Shown here: positions 1 through 7,330 of the stretch, in pieces
Layout of the letters: each line of letters opens with the position of its first letter
Numbering within the stretch: the first letter of the stretch is position 1
Assembly: GCA_020697025.1 (NCBI GenBank)
Contig: JAJFBO010000015.1
Coordinates: forward strand, 1 to 11,203
Origin: Burkholderiales bacterium
GTDB taxonomy: Bacteria; Pseudomonadota; Gammaproteobacteria; Burkholderiales; UBA11063
Reading direction: 5' to 3'
DNA: 11,203 nucleotides
Translations under genes and position numbers: made by a program
The notes under the pieces: generated by a model
What the model was told of the DNA's origin: nothing
Database searches by the model: none
The model's input: the letters and a program-made list of their open reading frames with translations, nothing else

Positions 1-301
1 GTCGGAATTTGCAAAAGACTTTGCTAAATATATAGAAGATAATGATGTTATTCATTACCATACTTATCCCAAATCACCTAAGCAAAATGCCAGATGTGAG
101 AGAGTTAACAGAACCATCCAGAACGAGTTTATGATTAAGTATGGCAATTTATTATTTGATGACATACATTTGTTTAACAAAAAATTAGATAAATACTTGC
201 GTTGGTATAACTTTGAGCGGGTACATGCCAGATTTGATAATAAAATGACGCCATTTGAGCGGCACAGACAATTAGTGAATAATGGTAAAATTATTGCTTA
301 A
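1..301 (+). CDS. Transposase C-terminal fragment, DDE/rve integrase-core type (5' end outside window)
   Basis: Reading from base 2 there is an open frame of 99 codons ending in TAA, with no start inside the window. It begins SEFAKDF, the residues that normally follow the second catalytic Asp in the rve motif (T/S-D-N-G-S-E-F). About 35 residues further on comes SPKQNARCERVNRTIQ, whose Glu (fragment residue 33) fits the third member of the D,D-35-E triad. The tail WYNFERVHARF...TPFERHRQ is the usual C-terminal block of IS481/IS3-like transposases, which cut and join element DNA ends. The exact IS family is my inference. The first two catalytic Asp residues lie to the left, so I cannot say whether the copy is intact. 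I could not identify a terminal inverted repeat downstream. The element lies beside a broken gene, a sign of local remodelling. Confidence 0.8.
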   Translation, partial: SEFAKDFAKYIEDNDVIHYHTYPKSPKQNARCERVNRTIQNEFMIKYGNLLFDDIHLFNKKLDKYLRWYNFERVHARFDNKMTPFERHRQLVNNGKIIA

Positions 302-640
302 TTAGATATAGTTCAGTTTCCAATATGTATTTGGCCTATACAAATATAATTAATTTAAATGTTTTTTGTAAAAAAGTAGAAAAGATGATTAAACCTTCGT
401 TTAGTTTAATTTTGGGCCTTACCATTGGGTTAATAAGCTGAGCTTATCCGACAACCATGCTTAAAAACATAGCGGTTAATAATATGGGGAGAATTGTTTT
501 AACAACTAGTCACAGCGGCACTCTTCATACGTCTTCTAATGGGCTTGACTGGGATAAGATTACAATACCTGCAGCAGATAAATCTTTTGTCTGCCGTATA
601 GCAACATTTAAAGATAAATTTATTGTTTCAGCTTTTAGTG

Positions 641-822
641 AAATTATAACATCTACTGATGGAAAAATATGGAATTCAATTCCTCAGGAAAAATGGCTCC
701 AAAAGATGGCAGTCAAGGTCGATAATAAATATATTGCAGTTGATAATTATGAAATTGGTAATGAATATATTGCATTTAATAACTTTCAAAAAATTATAAC
801 TTCTACTGGTGGAAAAACATGG
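641..822 (+). repeat. Two near-identical copies of a BNR coding repeat (641-672 and 791-822)
   Basis: Bases 641-672 and 791-822 are 32-base units differing at only three positions and lying exactly 150 bases (50 codons) apart. Both encode IITSTxGKxW. They are the DNA-level trace of repeat-unit duplication inside the BNR gene. The second copy ends in the sequence that forms the dapD ribosome-binding site and start codon. Confidence 0.85.
808..821 (+). promoter_or_regulatory. dapD ribosome-binding site and start, embedded in a BNR repeat
   Basis: GGTGGA at 808-813 lies five bases before ATG 819. It fits a Shine-Dalgarno sequence, and the same bases also encode the GGK of the last BNR repeat. 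This start gives [12 protein letters not shown], which aligns with the start of known DapD proteins, so I prefer it to any later ATG. Confidence 0.65.
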
Positions 823-1631
823 ACAATATTAAGCAAATAATCGAAGAATCTTATTCCAGAATTAACACTATAAACCCAACGGATTTAAATATTGCTGCTG
901 CAGTGCGTACTATAATTGAGGCCTTGGATTGCGGCGATATCAGAGTTGCAGAAAAAATTGATAATGAATGGTTAGTTAATACCTGGATCAAAAAAGCTAT
1001 TTTATTATCTTTTCGAACTCAGAGTAATAAACTTATAGATGCAGCCTGGACCAAGTTTTATGATAAATTAGATTTAAAATTTACTGATTTCACAGAGGAT
1101 AAATTTAGACATGATGAAATTCGTGCCGTACCCTCGGCTATTGTCAGAAAAGGCGCCTATATTGGTAAAAATACTGTATTGATGCCAAGTTATGTAAATA
1201 TCGGCGCTTATATTGGCAAAGGTACTATGGTAGATACATGGGCTACAGTTGGCTCATGCGCTCAAATAGGTGATAATGTACATTTATCTGGTGGAGTAGG
1301 TATTGGCGGTGTATTAGAGCCTTTACAGGCAAATCCAACTATTATTGAGGATAACTGTTTTATTGGTGCCAGAAGCGAGATTGTCGAAGGCGTAATTATA
1401 GGGCAAGGTAGTGTAATTAGTATGGGTGTTTATATTGGTGGCTCTACTAAAATATTTGATCGTACTACTAAACAAATTTCTTATGGAAAAATTCCACCTT
1501 ACTCTGTTGTTGTGCCGGGTAATATACCTAGTGCTGACGGTACTCATAGTACCTATGCCGCTATTATTGTCAAGCATGTAGATGAGTCAACAAGAGCTAA
1601 AGTATCTATCAATGAATTGCTGCGAAATTAA
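819..1631 (+). CDS. dapD: 2,3,4,5-tetrahydropyridine-2,6-dicarboxylate N-succinyltransferase
   Basis: This cytoplasmic enzyme transfers succinyl from succinyl-CoA to tetrahydrodipicolinate, a step of the succinylase branch to meso-diaminopimelate and lysine, and so supplies peptidoglycan synthesis. At 270 residues it is close to the E. coli length (274). Residues 1-100 form the helical N-terminal domain ([18 protein letters not shown]). From about 105 to 220 is the left-handed beta-helix made of hexapeptide repeats, with family blocks [42 protein letters not shown] and [15 protein letters not shown]. Asp139 and the Glu residues of SEIVEG lie where the catalytic Asp and Glu of characterised DapD enzymes occur. 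The C-terminus ends INELLRN, as usual. The start overlaps the broken BNR gene by 22 bases, and nudC follows one base after the stop, so the two probably share a transcript. I see no lysine riboswitch upstream. Confidence 0.97.
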   Translation: MDNIKQIIEESYSRINTINPTDLNIAAAVRTIIEALDCGDIRVAEKIDNEWLVNTWIKKAILLSFRTQSNKLIDAAWTKFYDKLDLKFTDFTEDKFRHDEIRAVPSAIVRKGAYIGKNTVLMPSYVNIGAYIGKGTMVDTWATVGSCAQIGDNVHLSGGVGIGGVLEPLQANPTIIEDNCFIGARSEIVEGVIIGQGSVISMGVYIGGSTKIFDRTTKQISYGKIPPYSVVVPGNIPSADGTHSTYAAIIVKHVDESTRAKVSINELLRN

Positions 1632-1632
1632 T

Positions 1633-2388
1633 ATGTTACATATTATAATTACACAACATAAAATTCTTGTGCACCAAAATGATGAAAAAATTTCCCTGCC
1701 GCAAAAAGAACATATATCTCAGATTAAACATATGCTTATATCTATAGTTCAAACTGACGAATATCTGGTTTCCGGGATTGACCCTGTGCCTGATAATTTT
1801 CCAGGTTCACTAAAATTAATTCATTTACGTCAGGCATTAAATTATTTTGATGACGCTTTATTAAAAGTTATCGTTTACTACCAGCAGTTAAATTCTTATT
1901 ATGACACACATAAATTTTGTGGTATTTGTGGTAGTAGAACTATGCGGCAAGACAAAAACAAATTTCTCCTATGTAGCCAATGCAACCATGAGGTATATCC
2001 GCATATTGCACCATCAATAATTGTCAGGATCCATAAGGGAGATGAGATTTTAATGGCACGTGGTATAAATTTTGCACCAAATGTATGGGGCCTGATTGCC
2101 GGATTTGTTGAAGTTGGTGAAACTTTAGAAAATGCTGTAAGACGTGAAGTCCATGAAGAAGTTGGTATTGAAATAAAAAATATACGTTACTGGGGCTCAC
2201 AGCCCTGGCCGTTTCCAAGTAATTCAATCATGGTAGGTTTCACTGCAGACTACAAATCTGGTGAAATTGTAATTGATCCTGTAGAAATTGAACAAGCCGC
2301 ATTTTATAATCGACATAACTACCCAGGACGTCCAGGTACAACTTATAGTATTGCAAATAAGATGATTAGTGAATATTTAAGCCAGTAA
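1633..2388 (+). CDS. nudC: NAD+ diphosphatase / NAD-capped RNA hydrolase, NudC type
   Basis: NudC cleaves NAD(H) into NMN(H) and AMP, and in E. coli also removes NAD caps from RNA 5' ends. Three hallmarks are visible. A zinc ribbon has Cys96 and Cys99 (CGIC) and Cys114 and Cys117 (CSQC). A complete Nudix box covers residues 157-178 (GFVEVGE...REVHEEVGI) with the metal-binding REVHEE glutamates. The NudC-specific SQPWPFP motif is at 189-195 and separates this group from other Nudix enzymes. I chose ATG 1633 because it begins right after the dapD stop and gives 251 residues, near the E. coli 257. In-frame ATGs at 1582 and 1612 would add residues that only overprint the dapD end. No strong Shine-Dalgarno sequence is seen, which suggests translational coupling to dapD. 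Confidence 0.95.
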   Translation: MLHIIITQHKILVHQNDEKISLPQKEHISQIKHMLISIVQTDEYLVSGIDPVPDNFPGSLKLIHLRQALNYFDDALLKVIVYYQQLNSYYDTHKFCGICGSRTMRQDKNKFLLCSQCNHEVYPHIAPSIIVRIHKGDEILMARGINFAPNVWGLIAGFVEVGETLENAVRREVHEEVGIEIKNIRYWGSQPWPFPSNSIMVGFTADYKSGEIVIDPVEIEQAAFYNRHNYPGRPGTTYSIANKMISEYLSQ

Positions 2389-2468
2389 ATTAATAAGGAT
2401 TAACAGTAATAGCTGGTGGTACAGGTATTAATATCCAAAATAGGTTATTTAATTAACTTATTGCTATA

Positions 2469-4697
2469 TTACTTAGTTAATATTGGCGTATTTGTGTTTG
2501 CAAAGAAAAACGCCCACGTCTTCGCCGCCTCAACATTTTCCATAGTTCCAAGAAAATGACTTAAGTTTGGATATGAATCCAATAAATATGGATTTGGTCC
2601 ACTTGCCACATTTTGCATTGTTGCCGCAAATTTATAGCTATGAAGCGGTGGAACTCTAGTATCTTGTTGGGAAGTTTGAATATACATTGCTGGGTAAGCC
2701 TTTGTATGTATATTTTGTAATGGTGAAAAATTTAACATATTATTAAATTCATTCTGGTTGCTGCTATAACCATAATCCAAATACCAGCTAAAGCCATAGG
2801 TAAATAAGTCATAGCGTAATAGATCTAAAACTCCGACCGCTGGAAAAGCAACCTGGAAAAGATCCGGGCGTTCCAGAGCAACTGCAGCAGCTGTAAGTCC
2901 GCCATTAGAGCGTCCGCCAAGACCTAACTTCCCGGGGTTTGTATAGCCATGATTAATTAAATACTTGGCAACAGCAATAGTGTCATCATATGTATTTTGT
3001 TTTTTCATTAACCTGGCATCATTATACCAACTGGTTCCTTGCTCGCCGCCGCCTCGTACCTGCGCTACAACATAAACGCCACCATTTTCTAAAAAGAATA
3101 CTTCTTTGCGACTAAAGTTAGCTAAAAGAGGATAATTAAAACCACCATAAATATAAATATAGGCCGGATTTTTCCCATTTAATTGTAAACCTTTTTTATA
3201 GGCCAGAAAGATGTTTATGACTGCGCCATCTGTTGATGGAATGCTAGCTTCTGTCATCTCATAATCTTCAGGATTAAAGGTTGCCACTTTAGTGGTAAAA
3301 TAAATATTTCCAGTATGAGTTTGAGGATTATAATTAATATATTTCCATGGTGTCACCAAATTTGAATAAGACATTACGAAGTGACTCTCGCTTAGACAAT
3401 AATCTTTATAAAGGCTTACCGCGCCTTGACCTGGCAGCATAATATCATTTTCAAATGAGCCGTCTTCGCCATATTGAGCAACTTTACTAATTCCTTTATC
3501 ATCAATACTGTCAACTATATATTTGTTACCACAATTATAAATCCCATTAATAATTTTCTGACTATTAACTTCCGGTAAAATATTTTGCCAATTTTGCCGT
3601 TCTGGATTATCAGCATCAACTGAAATTAAACGCAAACGACGTGCATCTGAATTTGTGGTGATTAAAACTTGATTATTTATAATATTTAATATATTATAAC
3701 TGTGTAAAAAACCATCATCAATAAAAATTTCTGGCTGCCAAATATCTTTGGTTAAATCAACCTGATAAAGATTATTAGCGACATCAAATCCAGTTTGGAA
3801 GTATAGTTTGGAGCTGGTAGTGTCCAGATAACTAAGTCCTACTGAAATATGGCTGTCGCCACTATAAACTGTTGTAGTTTGAGTTTGCCCATGATTATTT
3901 ATAGAAAAATAATTCAGGTCATCATTATTGTATGAAGAAAGTAGCGGATTAGCTACATCACGGGGCGCCACATAAAAAAATCCGCTATGCCATGCTAATA
4001 CATTACCAAATGTATTGGGAATTAATGCTATTTGCTTCTTACTTGCTATATCAATTATAAGTAAATCAGATAGATCACCAGAATTATGGCTCAGAGAAAT
4101 AACCAGATATTTACCTTCATCAAAAATAGTAATTCCAGTTGTTGTAATCACGTCATTAGGATAAAAACTATTTAAATTTATAAAAGCTTTTCCTGCCTGG
4201 TCCGGGTTATTGGTAATATAAATAATATTATCTCTAGAGATAGTTAGCTGCTTTCCCATACCGGGAATAGTTTTACGCTCTATATGTTCCACTTCATCAT
4301 AATCCTTATTGATTTGATAGAAGTAAACACCTCTGCCTGTAACAATTGTTTTAAATTGTTTATCAAATTTAAGCGATTTATTGGTAGTATTACTGTTATC
4401 GTATATGGCATTTACTTGACCAAGGATATGCGAATAATCAGGTAGCATATCAAAGTATTTTTGAGTAAAATTATTTTGTTCATTAACCCAGCTTAAGACA
4501 TTTGGTGACGTAGTACTTTCTAGCCATTGATATGGATCTGGAATAAGTGTTCCAAAATAATTATTAACTACATTGACAGTTGGTGTTATCGGGTAATTAA
4601 AACTATTTGTGTTATTCTTAGTTGAACTTCCCGAACTACAGCTATTTAAAAATAAAGAAATCAGCATCAAAGTAATTATAGTAATTATTATTTTCAT
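2469..4697 (-). CDS. Prolyl oligopeptidase (S9A), predicted lipoprotein
   Basis: This is a serine peptidase that cuts short peptides after proline. Residues 1-20 are a lipoprotein signal peptide with lipobox LNSC (lipidated Cys20; Ser at +2 favours the outer membrane). The family N-terminus follows (DPYQWLES...VLSWVNEQN), then a beta-propeller to about residue 480 and an alpha/beta-hydrolase domain. Catalytic residues are Ser597 in GGRSNGG, Asp679 in QQDTRVPP and His714 in NLSHF. The oxyanion Tyr517 (YGGF), S1-pocket Trp638 (SWYLDYG) and substrate-binding Arg681 also match characterised prolyl oligopeptidases, as does RGGGEQG...KQNTYDD. At 742 residues it is slightly longer than the usual 700 or so because of the export signal. 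AGGAG (plus-strand 4708-4712) lies ten bases before the ATG, a longish spacing. It converges on nudC, and the 80 bases between them show no convincing terminator. Confidence 0.94.
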   Translation of the reverse strand: MKIIITIITLMLISLFLNSCSSGSSTKNNTNSFNYPITPTVNVVNNYFGTLIPDPYQWLESTTSPNVLSWVNEQNNFTQKYFDMLPDYSHILGQVNAIYDNSNTTNKSLKFDKQFKTIVTGRGVYFYQINKDYDEVEHIERKTIPGMGKQLTISRDNIIYITNNPDQAGKAFINLNSFYPNDVITTTGITIFDEGKYLVISLSHNSGDLSDLLIIDIASKKQIALIPNTFGNVLAWHSGFFYVAPRDVANPLLSSYNNDDLNYFSINNHGQTQTTTVYSGDSHISVGLSYLDTTSSKLYFQTGFDVANNLYQVDLTKDIWQPEIFIDDGFLHSYNILNIINNQVLITTNSDARRLRLISVDADNPERQNWQNILPEVNSQKIINGIYNCGNKYIVDSIDDKGISKVAQYGEDGSFENDIMLPGQGAVSLYKDYCLSESHFVMSYSNLVTPWKYINYNPQTHTGNIYFTTKVATFNPEDYEMTEASIPSTDGAVINIFLAYKKGLQLNGKNPAYIYIYGGFNYPLLANFSRKEVFFLENGGVYVVAQVRGGGEQGTSWYNDARLMKKQNTYDDTIAVAKYLINHGYTNPGKLGLGGRSNGGLTAAAVALERPDLFQVAFPAVGVLDLLRYDLFTYGFSWYLDYGYSSNQNEFNNMLNFSPLQNIHTKAYPAMYIQTSQQDTRVPPLHSYKFAATMQNVASGPNPYLLDSYPNLSHFLGTMENVEAAKTWAFFFANTNTPILTK

Positions 4698-4935
4698 TAT
4701 TTTAAAACTCCTATATTGTTAGTCTTAGCTAGATGAACGATTAATATAGCTAAAAGTAAGGGACAACCGCGTAACTATAAAAATTTAGCATTTGCTACAT
4801 TAAAACTGCTCATTAATATAAGCAAATTCTTAATTTTATGCCTGCTGTTTAGATTTTTTTTACTTTTACTCATATTTTAACACTAAAAATTATGTACTAA
4901 ATAATTCTGGAGTTACTAAGGATTTAAAAAGTTAG
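4698..4935. other. Spacer between the secreted-protein gene and the peptidase gene
   Basis: These 238 AT-rich bases contain the peptidase ribosome-binding site (4708-4712) and an inverted TTAGCT/AGCTAA pair (4725-4730 and 4748-4753) upstream of it. They presumably hold the peptidase promoter, but I found no -35/-10 pair I would defend and no clear intrinsic terminator for the gene at 4936-5445. Confidence 0.4.
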
Positions 4936-5445
4936 TTATGGAACCTTGTGACATATGGCCTGTGTAGTAATATTATTCCACAGTTTTTCTACTGGGCTTA
5001 CCAAACGGATTGTCCATTTATTTTTTTTATCTGAATCTGCTGTTGGAATATCTTTACCAGAAATATTACCTTTATTGTTATCAAAAAATTCCCAATATAC
5101 ATTTTCTTCTGGACTGACTTTTCCAATTTTAGAAAGGACCTTGCCACCTTTAACCTGACCATCTTTATCCAAATAAATCCAGTCAGGTTTGTTAGTAGAA
5201 CCAATAGGCTCTCCTATATCCTGAACAGTTAGGTCAGTATGAAAAAAATTATCTACAGTAAGAACCCCTTTTTGCACACTCCAGAAAAAGTCAAACTCTC
5301 TTTTCATAGAATAATCTGAAATTTTATAAATTGGATCAACAACTAAAGATGTAGAATATTGACATTGCCAATGAACGTCAGCTTGAACTACACTGATCCC
5401 GGCAAGCAAAGTACATAAGTAACGATTTAGTATTAGTTTTTTCAT
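4936..5445 (-). CDS. Secreted protein of unknown function (169 aa)
   Basis: I do not recognise this protein. Residues 1-22 look like a Sec signal peptide: Lys2 and Lys3, a hydrophobic core LLAGISVV and a V-Q-A cleavage site before DVHWQC. There is no lipobox, so the product is probably periplasmic or secreted. The mature part of about 147 residues has only two cysteines, Cys28 and Cys165, near its two ends, which could form one disulfide clamping the chain. It is rich in aromatic and charged residues (FDFFWSV, DWIYLDKDG, YWEFFDNNKG) with alternating hydrophobic stretches that suggest beta strands. No further membrane segment or catalytic motif is seen. The ribosome-binding site is weak (GAAAAAAAT). 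It lies between rho and the peptidase gene on the same strand, with its own promoter-like region. The coding call rests on the signal peptide and length rather than on homology. Confidence 0.75.
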   Translation of the reverse strand: MKKLILNRYLCTLLAGISVVQADVHWQCQYSTSLVVDPIYKISDYSMKREFDFFWSVQKGVLTVDNFFHTDLTVQDIGEPIGSTNKPDWIYLDKDGQVKGGKVLSKIGKVSPEENVYWEFFDNNKGNISGKDIPTADSDKKNKWTIRLVSPVEKLWNNITTQAICHKVP

Positions 5446-5464
5446 ATTTTTTTCAAAAAAATAA

Positions 5465-5500
5465 ATTATATCCGTCTATACGATAAATATGTTTATCGTA
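5465..5500 (-). promoter_or_regulatory. Promoter-like region with a perfect palindrome upstream of the secreted-protein gene
   Basis: Bases 5479-5487 (TACGATAAA) and 5492-5500 (TTTATCGTA) are perfect 9-base inverted repeats separated by four bases. On the minus strand a consensus TATAAT (plus 5465-5470) lies 17 bases from the hexamer at the palindrome centre (AACATA), which is not a good -35. A palindrome sitting over the -35 region is the usual arrangement for a dimeric regulator. It could instead be a weak rho terminator, but no T-run follows on the minus strand. Confidence 0.5.
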
Positions 5501-5524
5501 CTTAGTTTTGCTAAAGTAAAATAA

Positions 5525-6781
5525 TTAACGGCGCATAGCATCAAAAAATTCAGCATTATTTTTGGTTTCTTTAAGCTTATCGGTAATAAATTCGATGGCT
5601 TCAACACTTTGCATAGTTGCCATAATTTTACGTAAAATCCAGACTTTTTGCAATTGTTCTTTTGATAGTAGTAATTCTTCTCGCCTGGTACCAGAACGTA
5701 AAATGTCTATTGCCGGATAAATACGTCTTTGCGAAATATCACGGTCTAAATGTAATTCCATATTACCTGTACCCTTGAACTCTTCATAGATTACATCATC
5801 CATTCTTGAACCGGTATCAACTAAAGCAGTTGCAATAATTGTTAATGAGCCGCCTTCTTCAATATTTCTTGCAGCACCAAATACCCTTTTAGGACGATGT
5901 AGTGCATTAGCATCAACACCTCCAGTTAGCACTTTACCTGAAGCAGGAGCTACTGTATTATATGCTCTGGCAAGCCTGGTTATAGAATCAAGTAAAATTA
6001 TTACATCTTTTTTATGTTCTACTAAACGTTTAGCCTTTTCAATCACCATTTCTGCGACCTGTACATGTCTGGTTGCAGGTTCATCAAATGTTGAAGCAAC
6101 AACTTCACCCCTGACTGAACGCTGCATTTCCGTTACTTCTTCCGGACGTTCATCAATCAAAAGTACAATTAATTCAGCTTCCGGATGATTAACAGCTATT
6201 GAATGGGCAATTTGCTGTAACATTACAGTTTTACCTGTTTTAGGAGGAGCAACAAGTAAAGCGCGCTGTCCCTTGCCAATTGGGGCAATTAAATCAATAA
6301 CTCTACCTGTTAAAGCTTCTTCAGCTTCAGTATCGTGTTCTAATACTAACTGTTTAGTTGGAAATAAAGGAGTTAAATTTTCAAATAAAATTTTATGCTT
6401 ACCACTTTCCGGTTCATCATGATTTACTTTATCTACTCTGGTTAATGCAAAATATTTTTCGCTTTCTTTGGGCATTCGTATCTCGCCTTCTACCGTATCA
6501 CCCGTTTGTAGACTAAAGCGACGAATCTGGCTTGGACTAACATATATATCATCATGACTTGCCAGATATGAAGTATCTGGTGAGCGTAAAAAGCCAAATC
6601 CATCTGGCAGTACTTCTAAAACACCACTACCAAATATAGTCTCACCAGCTTCAGCATTTTTACGTAATATGGCAAAAATAATGTCATGTTTGCGAAGCCT
6701 GCTAGCTCCTTCTATGTGTAATTCGGTGGCAATCTCTAAAAGCCTTGTCACATGTAAATCTTTTATCTCGGATAAATGCAT
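5525..6781 (-). CDS. rho: Transcription termination factor Rho
   Basis: Rho is a hexameric RNA-dependent ATPase that loads on untranslated RNA and stops RNA polymerase. The protein has 418 residues (E. coli 419), and the key residues fall at the same numbers as in E. coli. The N-terminal helical domain covers 1-47. The cold-shock-like RNA-binding domain (about 50-118) has GFGFLR at 61-66 and Tyr80. Walker A APPKTGKT is at 178-185 with Lys184. The catalytic LIDERPEE contains Glu211, [10 protein letters not shown] starts at 265, the Q-loop [13 protein letters not shown] covers 276-288, and the Arg finger Arg366 is in SGTRREE. No acidic or Asn-rich insertion is present. The MHLSEI start resembles beta-proteobacterial Rho. 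trxA lies upstream on the same strand, as in many proteobacteria, but behind a terminator. The ribosome-binding site is weak (AGAAAAG six bases before ATG). Confidence 0.98.
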   Translation of the reverse strand: MHLSEIKDLHVTRLLEIATELHIEGASRLRKHDIIFAILRKNAEAGETIFGSGVLEVLPDGFGFLRSPDTSYLASHDDIYVSPSQIRRFSLQTGDTVEGEIRMPKESEKYFALTRVDKVNHDEPESGKHKILFENLTPLFPTKQLVLEHDTEAEEALTGRVIDLIAPIGKGQRALLVAPPKTGKTVMLQQIAHSIAVNHPEAELIVLLIDERPEEVTEMQRSVRGEVVASTFDEPATRHVQVAEMVIEKAKRLVEHKKDVIILLDSITRLARAYNTVAPASGKVLTGGVDANALHRPKRVFGAARNIEEGGSLTIIATALVDTGSRMDDVIYEEFKGTGNMELHLDRDISQRRIYPAIDILRSGTRREELLLSKEQLQKVWILRKIMATMQSVEAIEFITDKLKETKNNAEFFDAMRR

Positions 6782-6833
6782 AAATCTTTTCTACTTAAAA
6801 ATTTGGATTATTGAAGTGTATTTATTAATATAA

Positions 6834-6846
6834 AATGAGTCTCATT
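6834..6846. promoter_or_regulatory. Short palindrome in the rho upstream region
   Basis: AATGAG-T-CTCATT is a perfect 13-base dyad 53 bases before the rho start codon. It could be an operator or simply chance. An AT-rich stretch next to it (TATATTAA on the minus strand) may include the rho -10, but I cannot fix a promoter. Confidence 0.3.
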
Positions 6847-6882
6847 AAAGGAAAATTTTATTTGAAAATATGATTGGATTAT

Positions 6883-6929
6883 CAAGAATGAGAAGAACCC
6901 GCTAATTATTAATATGAATAACAAGCGGG
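6883..6929 (-). terminator. Probable intrinsic terminator of trxA
   Basis: On the minus strand, 14 bases after the trxA stop, CCCGCT (plus 6924-6929) pairs with AGCGGG (plus 6898-6903). An inner TATT/AATA pair may extend the stem. The hairpin is followed by the T-rich TTCTTCTCATTCTT. The plus direction lacks a T-run, so it serves trxA. It separates trxA from rho, which must therefore have a promoter between 6782 and 6883 or depend on readthrough. Confidence 0.6.
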
Positions 6930-6942
6930 ATTATAACCTAAA

Positions 6943-7266
6943 TTAAATATTGCTGTCAATAAAAGCTGTTAATTGGCTTTTTGGTAAATTACCAACTTTA
7001 GTTCCAACAACTTGTCCATCTTTCATTAGCAGTAATGTAGGAATGCCTCTAACACCGTAATTAGCAGCAGTTGCGCTACTTTCATCAACATTGACTTTAA
7101 CAACTTTTAGCTTACCCTCATAAGCCGTAGAAATCTCATCTAAAATTGGTGAAAGCATACGGCATGGTCCACACCATTCTGCCCAAAAATCAACTAGTAC
7201 CGGAACTCCTGATTTAACTGCATCAGCTTCAAAAGAAGCATCAGTTGAATGAACAACATTACTCAT
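6943..7266 (-). CDS. trxA: Thioredoxin 1
   Basis: This cytoplasmic disulfide reductase delivers electrons from thioredoxin reductase to ribonucleotide reductase, peroxiredoxins and other targets. The protein is 107 residues, as usual for the single-domain family. The active site WCGPC is at 31-35, the buried Asp26 lies in LVDFWAEW, the cis-proline is Pro76 (RGIPTLLL), and the Gly92 turn ([10 protein letters not shown]) is in place. There is no signal peptide. AAGGA (plus 7276-7280) lies nine bases before the ATG. A consensus TATAAT upstream and a GC hairpin after the stop suggest a monocistronic gene next to rho, a widely conserved pairing. Confidence 0.98.
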   Translation of the reverse strand: MSNVVHSTDASFEADAVKSGVPVLVDFWAEWCGPCRMLSPILDEISTAYEGKLKVVKVNVDESSATAANYGVRGIPTLLLMKDGQVVGTKVGNLPKSQLTAFIDSNI

Positions 7267-7299
7267 ACAAATATTTCCTTATAAATTTTGCAACGCACT

Positions 7300-7330
7300 A
7301 TTATACTATAAAATTATGTAATATAGTTAA
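7300..7330 (-). promoter_or_regulatory. Probable trxA promoter
   Basis: On the minus strand a perfect TATAAT occupies plus 7300-7305. The hexamer at 17-base spacing (AACTAT, 7323-7328) is poor, and TTAACT (7325-7330) fits better but at 19 bases. A start near 7293 would give a leader of about 26 bases including the ribosome-binding site. Confidence 0.45.

Larger units (their letters stand above)
385..840 (+). pseudogene. Small BNR-repeat lipoprotein gene, interrupted by TGA at the lipobox cysteine codon
   Basis: The longest uninterrupted ATG frame (457-840, 127 residues) has no Shine-Dalgarno sequence, and its first residues look internal. The same frame extends upstream to ATG 385 and encodes MIKPSFSLILGLTIGLIS, an N-terminal Lys and a hydrophobic core ending in L-I-S, followed by TGA at 439-441 and then AYPTT. 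A lipobox needs Cys exactly there (L-I-S-C), so one base change from TGC or TGT explains the stop. Downstream are three BNR-type motifs, HTSSNGLDW, ITSTDGKIW and ITSTGGKTW (Trp at residues 32, 72 and 122 counted from 457), as in beta-propeller BNR/PSII-stability-factor-like proteins. Three blades are too few for a closed propeller, so the gene may also be truncated. Function unknown. The last 22 bases overlap dapD. Readthrough or a sequencing error could still leave it functional. Confidence 0.7.

Noticed and set aside
302..384. Lysine riboswitch or other leader RNA upstream of dapD
   Set aside because: The stretch is too short and lacks the conserved junction sequences. It is AT-rich with no stable stems.
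439..441. TGA as a selenocysteine codon
   Set aside because: Lipobox function needs the cysteine thiol for lipidation, no selenolipoprotein of this kind is known to me, and I see no SECIS-like hairpin downstream, only the short palindrome around the codon itself.
439..441. TGA reassigned to Trp
   Set aside because: Trp would destroy the lipobox, other genes use TGG normally, and no other accepted gene here contains an in-frame TGA.
1323..1577. Minus-strand frame inside dapD
   Set aside because: It is the antisense of a strongly conserved beta-helix region, with no ribosome-binding site or recognisable protein features.
1582..1632. Earlier nudC start at 1582 or 1612
   Set aside because: The extra residues only overprint the dapD end in another frame and do not match NudC N-termini. 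ATG 1633 gives the expected length.
2024..2227. Minus-strand frame inside nudC
   Set aside because: Antisense shadow of the Nudix box region with no independent support.
2389..2468. Bidirectional terminator between nudC and the peptidase gene
   Set aside because: Only short AT-only inverted repeats such as GTTA/TAAC are present, with no GC stem followed by a T-run.
4840..4862. T-run at 4854-4861 as a plus-strand terminator
   Set aside because: There is no plus-strand gene upstream, and only a four-base stem (AGCA/TGCT) could precede it.
4955..5204. Plus- and minus-strand frames overlapping the 169-residue secreted protein
   Set aside because: The alternative frames lack signal peptides and ribosome-binding sites. 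The 4936-5445 frame is longer and has a clear export signal.
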